A stretch of DNA of 64,000 nucleotides. Source: Prevotella lacticifex (GTDB taxonomy: Bacteria; Bacteroidota; Bacteroidia; Bacteroidales; Bacteroidaceae). The notes beneath the pieces are model-generated. The model was not told the DNA's origin. It saw only the letters and a program-made list of their open reading frames with translations, and did not search any database. Shown in pieces: positions 54,367 through 62,055 of the stretch. The stretch lies in assembly GCF_019973375.1 (NCBI RefSeq), contig NZ_BPTV01000001.1, positions 2,559,104-2,623,103 on the forward strand. The letters run 5' to 3'. The position numbers and the translations under genes are program-made. Numbering within the stretch: position 1 is the stretch's first letter; every line of letters begins with the position of its first letter.

Positions 54367-54873
54367 TTACTGTTGTGGCTTATCGTTCAGCAAGGTAACC
54401 GTGTCGCTGAATTCCCTGATTACCTCTTTCAAACGAGGATGGTCTTGACGAATGATAATCGACGCATAGTTTAGAATTCCATTTTCGTCAGGAATCGAAG
54501 CCGTCAGGAACATAATTTTCCACTTCTTTTTGTAGTTGTTGATCCAATACTCAAAGAGTCGGTTACGCATAGACTGCTTACCGTCACCAGTTTCACAGAT
54601 ATAGAGCATGACCTCTTGGTTCTCCACGAAGAAATTCTCGACAATGGCAATAATCGTCTCACGAACTTTCGGGTCGCGAGGCGATTTCTTGTTATTGAAA
54701 TTGATTATAGAGAATTGATAGGTTTCAGTTACAGGCATGGTGATATCATCCTTGTCAAAACCTGCGATATACTGAACGCCATAATCTGTGAAAAAGGCGA
54801 CATGCTTATCGTCAGCAATCTTAGTGACTTTGTATGGTGCCTTTTCTTGTATTGTCTCTACATTGAGTATCAT
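54367..54873 (-). CDS. conserved protein of unknown function (DUF6169-like)
   Basis: The 168-residue product starts MILNVETIQEKAPYKVTKIA and has no signal peptide or membrane span. It contains a middle block LYICETGDGKQSMRNRLFEY followed by NNYKKKWKIMFLTASIP, a mix of charged helix and strand, and ends DTVTLLNDKPQQ. The R-N-R-L-F-E-Y-W block resembles DUF6169 proteins of Bacteroidales; this is from memory and tentative. Its ATG overlaps the stop of a 48-codon upstream ORF (ATGA), so both are probably translated together. The module stands among remnants of a transposase and a methylase. No function can be assigned. Confidence 0.55.
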   Translation of the reverse strand: MILNVETIQEKAPYKVTKIADDKHVAFFTDYGVQYIAGFDKDDITMPVTETYQFSIINFNNKKSPRDPKVRETIIAIVENFFVENQEVMLYICETGDGKQSMRNRLFEYWINNYKKKWKIMFLTASIPDENGILNYASIIIRQDHPRLKEVIREFSDTVTLLNDKPQQ

Positions 54874-55016
54874 AGGGCTTCGATGTAAGTTGGCTTTTGG
54901 CCTGTTCTCTTTTCATATTCGTCTATGCCGATTTTTTTCAACCGTTCAATGGTATTCTGCTTGTTCAGCTTGACCTCTTTAAGCCACTGATATGCTTGTT
55001 CTTTTGTCATTTCCAT
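54870..55016 (-). CDS. small ORF translationally coupled to the DUF6169-like gene
   Basis: The 48-residue product is MEMTKEQAYQWLKEVK, then LNKQNTIERLKKIGIDEY and EKRTGQKPTYIEAL. It is basic and probably helical. Its stop overlaps the next start by the sequence ATGA, and a degenerate second copy of its tail is found downstream of the next gene. Both facts suggest a real gene in a two-gene unit, possibly of toxin-antitoxin or similar type, though no such family is recognised. A second Met two codons later is an alternative start. Confidence 0.5.
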   Translation of the reverse strand: MEMTKEQAYQWLKEVKLNKQNTIERLKKIGIDEYEKRTGQKPTYIEAL

Positions 55017-55077
55017 ATATTTGAGCTTTATTTGTTCTACGTTGCAAAAATAGGCTTTTTCTTTGAACCATCCAACT

Positions 55078-55289
55078 TTATTCGTTGTTTTTTGCTTTTA
55101 ATGCCGTTATTTGCTCCTGAAGGGAAGTAATCTCACGCTTGGGCTTTCAATCTCCAAGATATGTTCACCGACGGGAACGTTGACGCTTCACTTACCAAGT
55201 TTATGGGTGCGGACGAGAATTTTCCCTTTCCTCGTTGCCACATTGTTTTCATCAGGTTTTGATGCGAGTGTATTGACAATTACTTGCTG
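55078..55289 (-). pseudogene. decayed ORF with coiled-coil tail
   Basis: On the minus strand one frame gives QQVIVNTLASKPDENNVAT, then RKGKILVRTHKLGK and a stop, continuing in the same frame as SVNVPVGEHILEIESP. A frameshift then leads to REITSLQEQITALKAKNNE, a short coiled coil. The pieces look like one protein broken by a stop and a frameshift. I recognise no family. It overlaps the 3' end of the phosphatase gene by a few bases. Confidence 0.4.
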
Positions 55290-55783
55290 TTGACTTCTAT
55301 ATCCCTTGTGTTCAGTTTATCCAATATCCCGCTACATCCGTCCTCGATGAGGTCAAGAGCGAGCTCGAAGTCCTCACCGTCACCGTAGTATGGGTCGGGG
55401 ACTGATGTTCTTTCCCGGTATCTGATGAAGTAGTCGGCCATGCGTATGACCTTTCGCCGCTCGGCATCACAATGTGCCTTACTGCAGATATCGCGGTAGT
55501 TCTCGTCGTCCATGGCCACGATGTAATCGAAGTCGGAGAAGTCATGCCGGGCATCGAACTGTCGTGCGATATGGTCAATGCTATAGCCCCGTTTTGCACC
55601 ATGCCGGCGCATGCGCTTGTCGGGTAACTGCCCTACATGCCACGGTCCGATTCCTGCCGAGTCGATATAAAACTTGCCGGACATCCCGGCATCGTCGACG
55701 TATTTCTGCATTATAGCATTTGCTGCCGGTGAGCGACAGATATGCCCAAACAGATGAAGAGTATTTGTCTTGTCCACAATCAT
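55280..55783 (-). pseudogene. low-molecular-weight protein-tyrosine phosphatase with its catalytic loop out of frame
   Basis: Residues from ICRSPAANAIM onward match the LMW-PTP family, including the general-acid region VPDPYYGDGEDFELAL and the length of about 160. The canonical loop CLGNICRS is missing in the annotated frame, where HLFGHICRS is read instead and the nucleophile Cys is lost. Another forward frame of the same bases gives ILFICLG just before the shift. A change of GGCAATATC to GGCATATC (one base lost), plus a loss of two bases earlier, would explain it. The whole catalytic start would be frameshifted by two compensating changes. It is either a pseudogene, a sequencing artefact, or translated by frameshifting. 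It lies upstream of the decayed ORF. Confidence 0.6.
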
Positions 55784-55935
55784 ATTTGTGTTCGAAAAAG
55801 TAGCAATTATTTTACGAATAAACGCACGAATTGATATGTTTTTATTCCCAAGAAAAATATTATAAATATAATTCGCAATCGTCTCTCAAGCTAATTACCT
55901 TCGTAACTTACTGATAATCAGACGGTAAATATAGC

Positions 55936-56029
55936 CTACGAAAATGCATTGTAAAAAGAGTCCCTTTCGTAAGCTGAAACCTACCGAATCAGACGATGAA
56001 AGAGACACTTTTGCAACGCATTTTCGTAG
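55936..56029. repeat. imperfect 94-bp hairpin, MITE-like
   Basis: CTACGAAAATGC (from 55936) and GCATTTTCGTAG (to 56029) are perfect inverted ends, and inner blocks GTCCCTTTC and GAAAGAGAC also pair. The arms match over about 30 positions with a few mismatches. No gene is present. It sits in a gap of about 380 bases with AT-rich flanks. Confidence 0.7.
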
Positions 56030-56082
56030 AGATTGATTTTCTATAAAATATTTTCAGTATTTCTTATAATTAGCTACAAATC

Positions 56083-56118
56083 AAAAAAGGCAGCAAACTC
56101 AACGCTTGCCGCCTTTTT
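56083..56118. terminator. terminator downstream of the 70-residue gene
   Basis: AAAAAAGGCAGCAA and TTGCCGCCTTTTT pair imperfectly and end in T runs on both strands. It lies about 45 bases past the stop of the minus-strand small gene. Confidence 0.75.
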
Positions 56119-56160
56119 ACGATTATAAAGGTCTTTCAACACTCTGGTTATGCACAACGC

Positions 56161-56373
56161 CTACCATATGTCATCATCGTCTGTGTTCCAACCAGTATCT
56201 AATGAGTCGTCAAAACCACAGGGATGGCGCTTGGCCATAACGATGTTACCATCGTCGTCTGATCCTAAGGGTTTAGTCGGATCAGCCTTACCTACTTCTA
56301 CATTTGAACCCGACAATAATACCACTCCATCGGCTTTAACAACTGTTGTTTCCGGCTTTATATATTTTTTCAT
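56161..56373 (-). CDS. short MKKYIKPE-type protein, unknown
   Basis: The 70-residue product starts MKKYIKPETTVVKADGVVLL and continues SGSNVEVGKADPTKP. It ends with an acidic stretch, SLDTGWNTDDDDIW. Short proteins opening with MKK.Y.KPE and a leucine-rich VVLLSGS segment are very common in Prevotella and related genera, and their role is not established to my knowledge. The longer frame (start 56385) would overlap the stop of the previous gene by ATGA. It is 9 bases from the 941-residue gene on the same strand, so the two are probably co-transcribed. It has no clear signal cleavage site. Confidence 0.65.
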   Translation of the reverse strand: MKKYIKPETTVVKADGVVLLSGSNVEVGKADPTKPLGSDDDGNIVMAKRHPCGFDDSLDTGWNTDDDDIW

Positions 56374-56381
56374 AACACTTC

Positions 56382-59207
56382 TCATTTAACGATGATCTTC
56401 TTACCATTATGGATATAGATTCCGGCACGGGAAGGCTTGTTCACACGGATACCCTGCAAGGTGTAGTAGGCGCCGCTGTCTGTGAACTTGTCTTGATGTA
56501 CAATAGTGCTAATGCCATCGCTCACATTGTCATCACTATCCTCGAAGAAGAGGTTAACAAGATATTCCTTAGCACCATCCACCGAACTATTGTCAGTACT
56601 GATACCCTCCACACGTTCATAGGCTGCCTGGTCTATCGGGTTAAGGGTTGTAGCGCCGACAGCCTCACCGGTCAGAGAGAGGTAGGCCCGCTCACTAACG
56701 CTCACGCCCGTCTTGGAACGGAGAAAGCCAAGTTTATAGGTGTTATCATCCTGCTTGACCCAAGAGAAGAGATACTGGCGGCTGGTAACAGGATCGCCGG
56801 TTTTTGTAGAAGATTCGGGAAGTGTCATATTGATTTTCTGTCCGGGCAGATAGACAGGCTTGAGCAGGTTGCTCCCATTGTCTACGGTCTCGCCGAGCTT
56901 CTCGATCATCGGACGGACAGTGATCGTGCTGACCTTATCCGTAGCAGTCGCAGAGAGAATCACTCCGCTCTTTGCCGGGATATATTGCTTGGTGCTGGTT
57001 TTGTAGTTGTCGCTCTGATTGCGCAATGTCGCCTTGTTAGTAGTCATGTCGTAGCTGATGATGTCGTATACCTTAACATCTTTATCACCGACTTTATCAT
57101 CGACGATCTCCAGCGGATAGTTGCAGGCGAAAGAGGTGTAGCCATTGCCGTCGTTGCCATATTTGAAGAGCTTCACGGGTCGCGTGATGGTGTAGAACGG
57201 TGCCGCCTTACCCGTCATACGCTGATCGGAGGCATTAGCTGCAGAGACACGGATCTCGGTCTCATAGGTGTCGCCTTCTTTGAGACCCGGCATGGTGAAG
57301 GTGATATCCTTACCTGCAAGACCGCTCTCGCCGGATTCACCTTTTGGATCAGCATCTTCAGTAAGCGTGTTGCGGCTGATATGGTTATAATAGCAGACAT
57401 CGCCGTTCTCCTTTGTCGGCGCAAAGTCTGTGGCACTCGGAGTTACATCGTCCTCGCCGAAGTTGGTGAGATATTTGTTGTTCTCGATGAAGCGGAACTT
57501 CTCGCCTGCCTTCAATGTTACGGTGGTGTAATAATAGGAACCGTCGTCGCTTGGCTTCAGCGTGATGGCCTTTTCCTTGTTCCACGTGCCGCAAGTTGCA
57601 TTTTCAGTACTTGTATAGTTACGTTTGTCATCGACCGTCCAGTTTGTTCCTGATTCGACAGCGGGACCAACGATCTGAATGGCATCGTGGAATTCGACAT
57701 TGTACGTACCAGTGGTAACATTCAGCGAAAGGGTATAAGAGTCGTAGTTCTGCTTCTGCTCATCGGTCAGCAAGGGGTTGATGGACTGCATCTGGTTCTT
57801 GCCCATCCAAGTATCAGTAGTCTTGAAACCTAAAGGATTGGGAGAGCCAGTAAAGTAAGAAGCTCCAGCCGAAGTGCCCTTGATATTCGACAGGTCATTG
57901 CCAGCCTGGTAGAGTGCTCCCGAGAGAGTGTTGCAGTCGCGGTTGTCAAAGATTTCCGGACGCCAGACGAAGTCCCAAGCGCCCTTACCGTCGTTGGTCA
58001 TCCATTTGTCCCAGCTTTCCATGTAGCGCTGGCTGCAGAACATAAAGAAGAAATTGTCGAAAGAAGCATTCACATTTGACATGTTAGTATAGTAGACCAC
58101 GCTGTCGACTTCATGCTTATCATTGTAATAGACCACTGGTGACATCTCCTTGAATGAAGCATCTTTACCACCCCAGAAACCGTAAGCATAGAACTTCTCG
58201 TAAGCAGCAGTAGGATCTGTCGCATCGGACTGCTTAGTCACAGTGCCAAGGATATAATCAGTCGACTTGGAAGCATCATAGATATTCCCGCTTTTGAAAG
58301 GCAAATCACCCGTTTTGACTTTAGTATCACCATTACCATCATTAAAGGTAACTTTTGTCGGTGTGCCGGTCTTGCCGGAGCCCATCTTCCACAGATAATA
58401 GGTCTGGCCATCATACTCCGTCGTTGTAGTCAGTTCCTCACCAGGCCAATTAGAGGCTGAAGAGTACTGCGTTTTATCATCATATACCCAGGCACAAATC
58501 TTGCCCCAACCGACAGGCTTCTTTACATAGCAGAAAGTGCCGTCGTAGTAAGGAAGTGGAAGAGACGAAGACGAAGTAGCATTGTATGTCAGGCTGTATT
58601 TGATGCCGCTCTTGTTGCGCCAGTATTGAACGCTGGGGTTGCCATACGTGAGTTGGGAACCATTGTTACTGCTTGATTCATAAGCTGCTGCGGCATAAGC
58701 GAACGTGCACGAAACAGCGCTCGCTTTTCCTTTGGTACATTTGAAATAAGTGAAAGAGGATTCGGTGCCATCGGTTTTCAGCGAAGTCTCATTCTTATAG
58801 AGCATGCGGTCCCGGACAGAGGCACTCTCGGAGCTATTGTCGGTGCCATCGTCCATATCCTCCTCATTGGTGCTCGGGCCGATGATGCCCCCCCCACTGG
58901 TCTTGATATACCAGTAGACAGTACCGTCATTAATGGCTTTCCATCGTGGGTCGTCATATTTCAGACTGATCTGCCAGCGGCTGTTATCCTTGGTGTGGGC
59001 GATTTTGGCATCTTTATCGTTACGGTAAAGTGCAGCCACCATGGGCACTTCAACCTTTGTTTTGAAGTCTGTTGAGTTGGAGAAGACAACAGAATAAGAA
59101 GTCTTGGTCTGGCCGTAGACGCTCATGGAGAGCGGAACGGCAAACAAAGCAAACAAACAAAATAGTACACGTTTTCGCACGTGTTGATGCATTACAAAAT
59201 ATTTCAT
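56382..59207 (-). CDS. large secreted protein with starch-binding-like modules
   Basis: The 941-residue product starts with a basic region and a signal peptide (KRVLFCLFALFAVPLSMSVY ending at GQ). A module around residues 225-310 (GWGKICAWVYDDKTQYSSAS, NWPGEELTTTTEYDGQTYYL, then a TPTKVTFNDGNGD block) resembles starch-binding CBM26-type domains. Later regions have YRPxF-type strands and tandem beta-sandwiches. It ends YYTLQGIRVNKPSRAGIYI followed by a Lys-rich tail, the kind of C-terminus seen on many secreted proteins of these genera. No catalytic site was recognised. It may bind glycans at the surface. A full promoter lies at 59302-59331. Confidence 0.65.
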   Translation of the reverse strand: MKYFVMHQHVRKRVLFCLFALFAVPLSMSVYGQTKTSYSVVFSNSTDFKTKVEVPMVAALYRNDKDAKIAHTKDNSRWQISLKYDDPRWKAINDGTVYWYIKTSGGGIIGPSTNEEDMDDGTDNSSESASVRDRMLYKNETSLKTDGTESSFTYFKCTKGKASAVSCTFAYAAAAYESSSNNGSQLTYGNPSVQYWRNKSGIKYSLTYNATSSSSLPLPYYDGTFCYVKKPVGWGKICAWVYDDKTQYSSASNWPGEELTTTTEYDGQTYYLWKMGSGKTGTPTKVTFNDGNGDTKVKTGDLPFKSGNIYDASKSTDYILGTVTKQSDATDPTAAYEKFYAYGFWGGKDASFKEMSPVVYYNDKHEVDSVVYYTNMSNVNASFDNFFFMFCSQRYMESWDKWMTNDGKGAWDFVWRPEIFDNRDCNTLSGALYQAGNDLSNIKGTSAGASYFTGSPNPLGFKTTDTWMGKNQMQSINPLLTDEQKQNYDSYTLSLNVTTGTYNVEFHDAIQIVGPAVESGTNWTVDDKRNYTSTENATCGTWNKEKAITLKPSDDGSYYYTTVTLKAGEKFRFIENNKYLTNFGEDDVTPSATDFAPTKENGDVCYYNHISRNTLTEDADPKGESGESGLAGKDITFTMPGLKEGDTYETEIRVSAANASDQRMTGKAAPFYTITRPVKLFKYGNDGNGYTSFACNYPLEIVDDKVGDKDVKVYDIISYDMTTNKATLRNQSDNYKTSTKQYIPAKSGVILSATATDKVSTITVRPMIEKLGETVDNGSNLLKPVYLPGQKINMTLPESSTKTGDPVTSRQYLFSWVKQDDNTYKLGFLRSKTGVSVSERAYLSLTGEAVGATTLNPIDQAAYERVEGISTDNSSVDGAKEYLVNLFFEDSDDNVSDGISTIVHQDKFTDSGAYYTLQGIRVNKPSRAGIYIHNGKKIIVK

Positions 59208-59301
59208 TTTTTAAGAGAATAATGAATTAGTTGAATATTAGAATAATTACGTTGTTTAAGTTATCAACCCTAAGCATACCTGACTTCGTCTTGTCAAGGG
59301 G

Positions 59302-59331
59302 CAAATTTACTACATTTTACATTAATTGCAA
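59302..59331 (-). promoter_or_regulatory. promoter of the large secreted protein
   Basis: On the minus strand TTG (59331-59329), 19 bases, TAAATTTG (59309-59302) fits the consensus. The leader to the ATG at 59207 is about 90 bases. The rest of 59332-59469 is AT-rich with no gene. Confidence 0.75.
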
Positions 59332-59469
59332 TGGATCTTTGCATAAATAATGAAATATGTAGTGCAATCGTTTGATAAAATTATTAAGATTTTCGAATTG
59401 TCGAGTTGGTAATATGTATTCAGTCTTTCCGAACCATCAAAATGTTATGTATAACTAAAACAATTATAG

Positions 59470-60049
59470 GTCGACCTGTCAGCTTACAAGGGCAAGACCA
59501 TCACGGTGGCCTTCGTCGACGAGAGCAACAACAAGGCATATCTCGACGACATCAACGCGTCGGTATGGAGCAACCTCATCATCAAGAACCGCCTCGGCTC
59601 GCAGGTGTACAGCATGTTGCCGATGGTACCCAAGGCTACGGTGACGAACCGTTCGAACAAGGAACGGTCTGGACCTGCTGCCGAAGGCTATCCATCGTGA
59701 TGAGCCGATAGTCGTCAGCCACACACTGACCATTCCTGACAGCATAGAGATAGACACGCTCCGCAACTGCGAGCTCGTTGTGCTGCTCATCGACGGCAAC
59801 GACAACCACGTGGTCAACGCCGAGAAGGTTGCCCTCGACAGCAATGCCATGCCGCTCGTCGACGTGGCTGCACGGTGGCTGGCAGTACACGGCGATCCCG
59901 ACGGCATCACCGACATCACGGCAACGGGCAGCCGCGACCGCAAGGCTGTGGCCTTCTACACCATTGACGGCCGCAGAACTAATGCCAGCCAGAAAGGAAT
60001 GACAATAATGAAATATAACGACGGAACAACGGCGAAGGTGTTCCGATGA
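59470..60049 (+). pseudogene. C-terminal remnant of a secreted protein, frameshifted
   Basis: Frame 1 gives VDLSAYKGKTITVAFVDESN, then NKAYLDDINASVW, and stops at 59700. Another frame continues as LDLLPKAIHRDEPIVVSHTL, VVLLIDGNDNHVVNAEKV and ends with AVAFYTIDGRRTNASQKGMT and a VFR terminus. The first part looks like a cleaved-adhesin or jelly-roll domain and the last like the C-terminal region of secreted Bacteroidales proteins. There is no start codon or signal peptide, so the 5' half is gone and one frameshift is present. A hairpin follows. Confidence 0.7.
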
Positions 60050-60057
60050 AACTGGAA

Positions 60058-60086
60058 CGGCAGGAAGCGGATGCCGTTTCCTGCCG
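60058..60086. terminator. hairpin after the secreted-protein remnant
   Basis: CGGCAGGAAGCGG (60058-60070) and CCGTTTCCTGCCG (60074-60086) pair with one wobble around a three-base loop, nine bases after the remnant's stop. It suggests the old gene's terminator is still intact. Confidence 0.75.
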
Positions 60087-60223
60087 GTAGGATACAAAAC
60101 GAATTCGGCCGGCAGTCTGCGAGAATCATCTCGACAGGTTGCCGGCCGCATTATTATGATTGTTTTCGGCCAAAAGCGGCGTACCATAGCATGGTAGCCA
60201 AAAGCCGTTAGAGCCTCATTGCA

Positions 60224-60673
60224 TTAAGCAAGAATAGATCGTACAATCTTGGAGATGGCACCTCCGTCGGCCTGTCCGGCCATCTGCTTGGAGGCGATGC
60301 CCATAACCTTACCCATGTCTTTCATCGACGTGGCACCGGTCTGGGCAATAATCTCCTTCACCTTGGCGGTAATCTCCTCCTCGGTGAGAGGCTTGGGGAG
60401 ATACTCCTCGATAACCTTGACCTGAGCAAGCTCACCGTCGGCAAGGTCCTGACGGCCGGCCTTAGTATAGGTATCGGCACTCTCCTTACCCTGCTTGGCA
60501 AGTTTCTGAAGAATTTTCAATGCTGCGGCATCGCTGAGCTCACCGTCGGAGCCCGGTGCCGTCTTAGCCTCAAGAAAGACCTTCTTGATGTTGCGGAGGG
60601 TCTCGAGGCGGACTTTGTCGCGAGCCTTCATGGCTGCGGGAATGTCCTTATTAACTGTATCGAATAATGTCAT
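60224..60673 (-). CDS. GatB/YqeY domain protein
   Basis: The 149-residue product begins MTLFDTVNKDIPAAMKARDK and has LETLRNIKKVFLEA, then the C-terminal YqeY domain related to the tail of GatB (EEYLPKPLTEEEITAKVKEI, then SMKDMGKVMGIASKQM). The family may be linked to tRNA-dependent amidation or to translation, but the role of free-standing YqeY is not clear. It is 22 bases downstream of ftsZ on the same strand and so is probably co-transcribed with the division genes. Nothing odd is visible. Confidence 0.92.
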   Translation of the reverse strand: MTLFDTVNKDIPAAMKARDKVRLETLRNIKKVFLEAKTAPGSDGELSDAAALKILQKLAKQGKESADTYTKAGRQDLADGELAQVKVIEEYLPKPLTEEEITAKVKEIIAQTGATSMKDMGKVMGIASKQMAGQADGGAISKIVRSILA

Positions 60674-60695
60674 AGTCGTAATTGATAAAGAAAAA

Positions 60696-62036
60696 TTAGT
60701 CTACGCTGAAGTCGATGACTCCCTGGACGGGCTCTGTACGCACTGGGCGGTCGTCGTCGGCAATCTTGCCGGAACCGATATTCTTGATTTCGTTAAGCAT
60801 CTGCTTAGTACGCTTGTACGTAGGAGTGTTCTCGACAGCAAGAATGACATCGTCGTTGTCGAGGTCGTCGGAGGTGAAGATGTAAGTGTGGGAGCGGCGC
60901 TTATACTGCGGGTTGTTGGTTCCCTGCTTGTAGTAACGCTCACGGCGCTCACGGCGGTCCTCGGCGAGCTCATCGGCCTTACGGCGGTTCTCGATGTCCT
61001 CCTTCTTCTGCTGTTGCTGGATATGCGATGTCATTCCGTCGACATTCTCGAGTCCGAAACCGGTAGCGAGGATGGTAACTTTCACTTTCTTGCCGAGTTC
61101 GGGGTCGATGGCTAATCCCCACTTGAGTTCGAAACCGTCGCCGAACTTATCCATGAAGTCGTTGACGTCGTTCATCTCTTCCATAGTGAGACCGGAACTG
61201 TCCTTGTCGCTGCTGAAGTTGATGGAGAGAAGAATCTTCTTGGCGTTGTAGATGTCGTTGTCGTTGAGCAGTGGCGAATTGAGAGCGTCCTCAATAGCCT
61301 GCTTTACGCGGCCTTCGCCTTCGCCATAGCCTGTCGACATTATAGCCACGCCACCATCCTTGAGGACTGTCTTCACATCGTTGAAGTCGAGGTTGATGAG
61401 TCCGTGGACAGTGATAATCTCGGCAATGCTCTTGGCGGCGACGCTCAGGGTGTCGTCGGCCTTGCCGAAAGCCTCCAGGACCGGCATCTCACCATATATC
61501 TCGCGCAACCGCTCGTTGTTGATGACGAGGAGGGCATCGACGTGCTTAGCCATCTCCTCAACACCGTCGAGGGCCTGGTCGATCTTCTTGTTTCCCTCAA
61601 AACGGAACGGGATGGTAACGATACCGACAGTGAGGATTCCCATATCCTTGCTCACACGTGCAATGACCGGGGCCGCACCGGTACCGGTTCCACCACCCAT
61701 ACCGGCGGTGATAAAGGCCATCTTGGTACCGTCGGAGAGCATGCGCTTGATGTCGTCGAGGGTATCCTCGGCAGCCTGACGGGCACGCTCCGGCTTGTTG
61801 CCGGCACCAAGTCCCTCCTTGCCCAACTGAAGATGGACGGGAACGGGACTGTCGTTGAGGGCCTGGGCATCAGTATTGCAAAGTACGAAACTGACATCGT
61901 GGATTCCCTCACGGTACATGTGGTTGACGGCATTGCCGCCACCGCCACCAACACCGATAACTTTAATTATGCTGTTGCCCTTGTCGTCGTCAGTACCGAA
62001 GTCAAGGACATCGTTATTCTTATTGTAGTCTGACAT
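60696..62036 (-). CDS. ftsZ: cell division protein FtsZ
   Basis: FtsZ is the tubulin-like GTPase that forms the division ring. The 446-residue product shows GVGGGGGNAVNHMY (residues 25-40), the tubulin signature GGGTGTGAAPVIAR near 115 and NLDFNDVKTVLKDGGVAIMS near 215. The C-terminal linker is charged and Arg-rich (RKADELAEDRRERRERYYKQ), followed by a tail PVQGVIDFSVD that is not the usual FtsA/ZipA-binding consensus but is positioned like it. It lies 19 bases after ftsA. The linker is longer than in many bacteria. Confidence 0.97.
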   Translation of the reverse strand: MSDYNKNNDVLDFGTDDDKGNSIIKVIGVGGGGGNAVNHMYREGIHDVSFVLCNTDAQALNDSPVPVHLQLGKEGLGAGNKPERARQAAEDTLDDIKRMLSDGTKMAFITAGMGGGTGTGAAPVIARVSKDMGILTVGIVTIPFRFEGNKKIDQALDGVEEMAKHVDALLVINNERLREIYGEMPVLEAFGKADDTLSVAAKSIAEIITVHGLINLDFNDVKTVLKDGGVAIMSTGYGEGEGRVKQAIEDALNSPLLNDNDIYNAKKILLSINFSSDKDSSGLTMEEMNDVNDFMDKFGDGFELKWGLAIDPELGKKVKVTILATGFGLENVDGMTSHIQQQQKKEDIENRRKADELAEDRRERRERYYKQGTNNPQYKRRSHTYIFTSDDLDNDDVILAVENTPTYKRTKQMLNEIKNIGSGKIADDDRPVRTEPVQGVIDFSVD

Positions 62037-62055
62037 AGCTTATGAATTTAAATGT

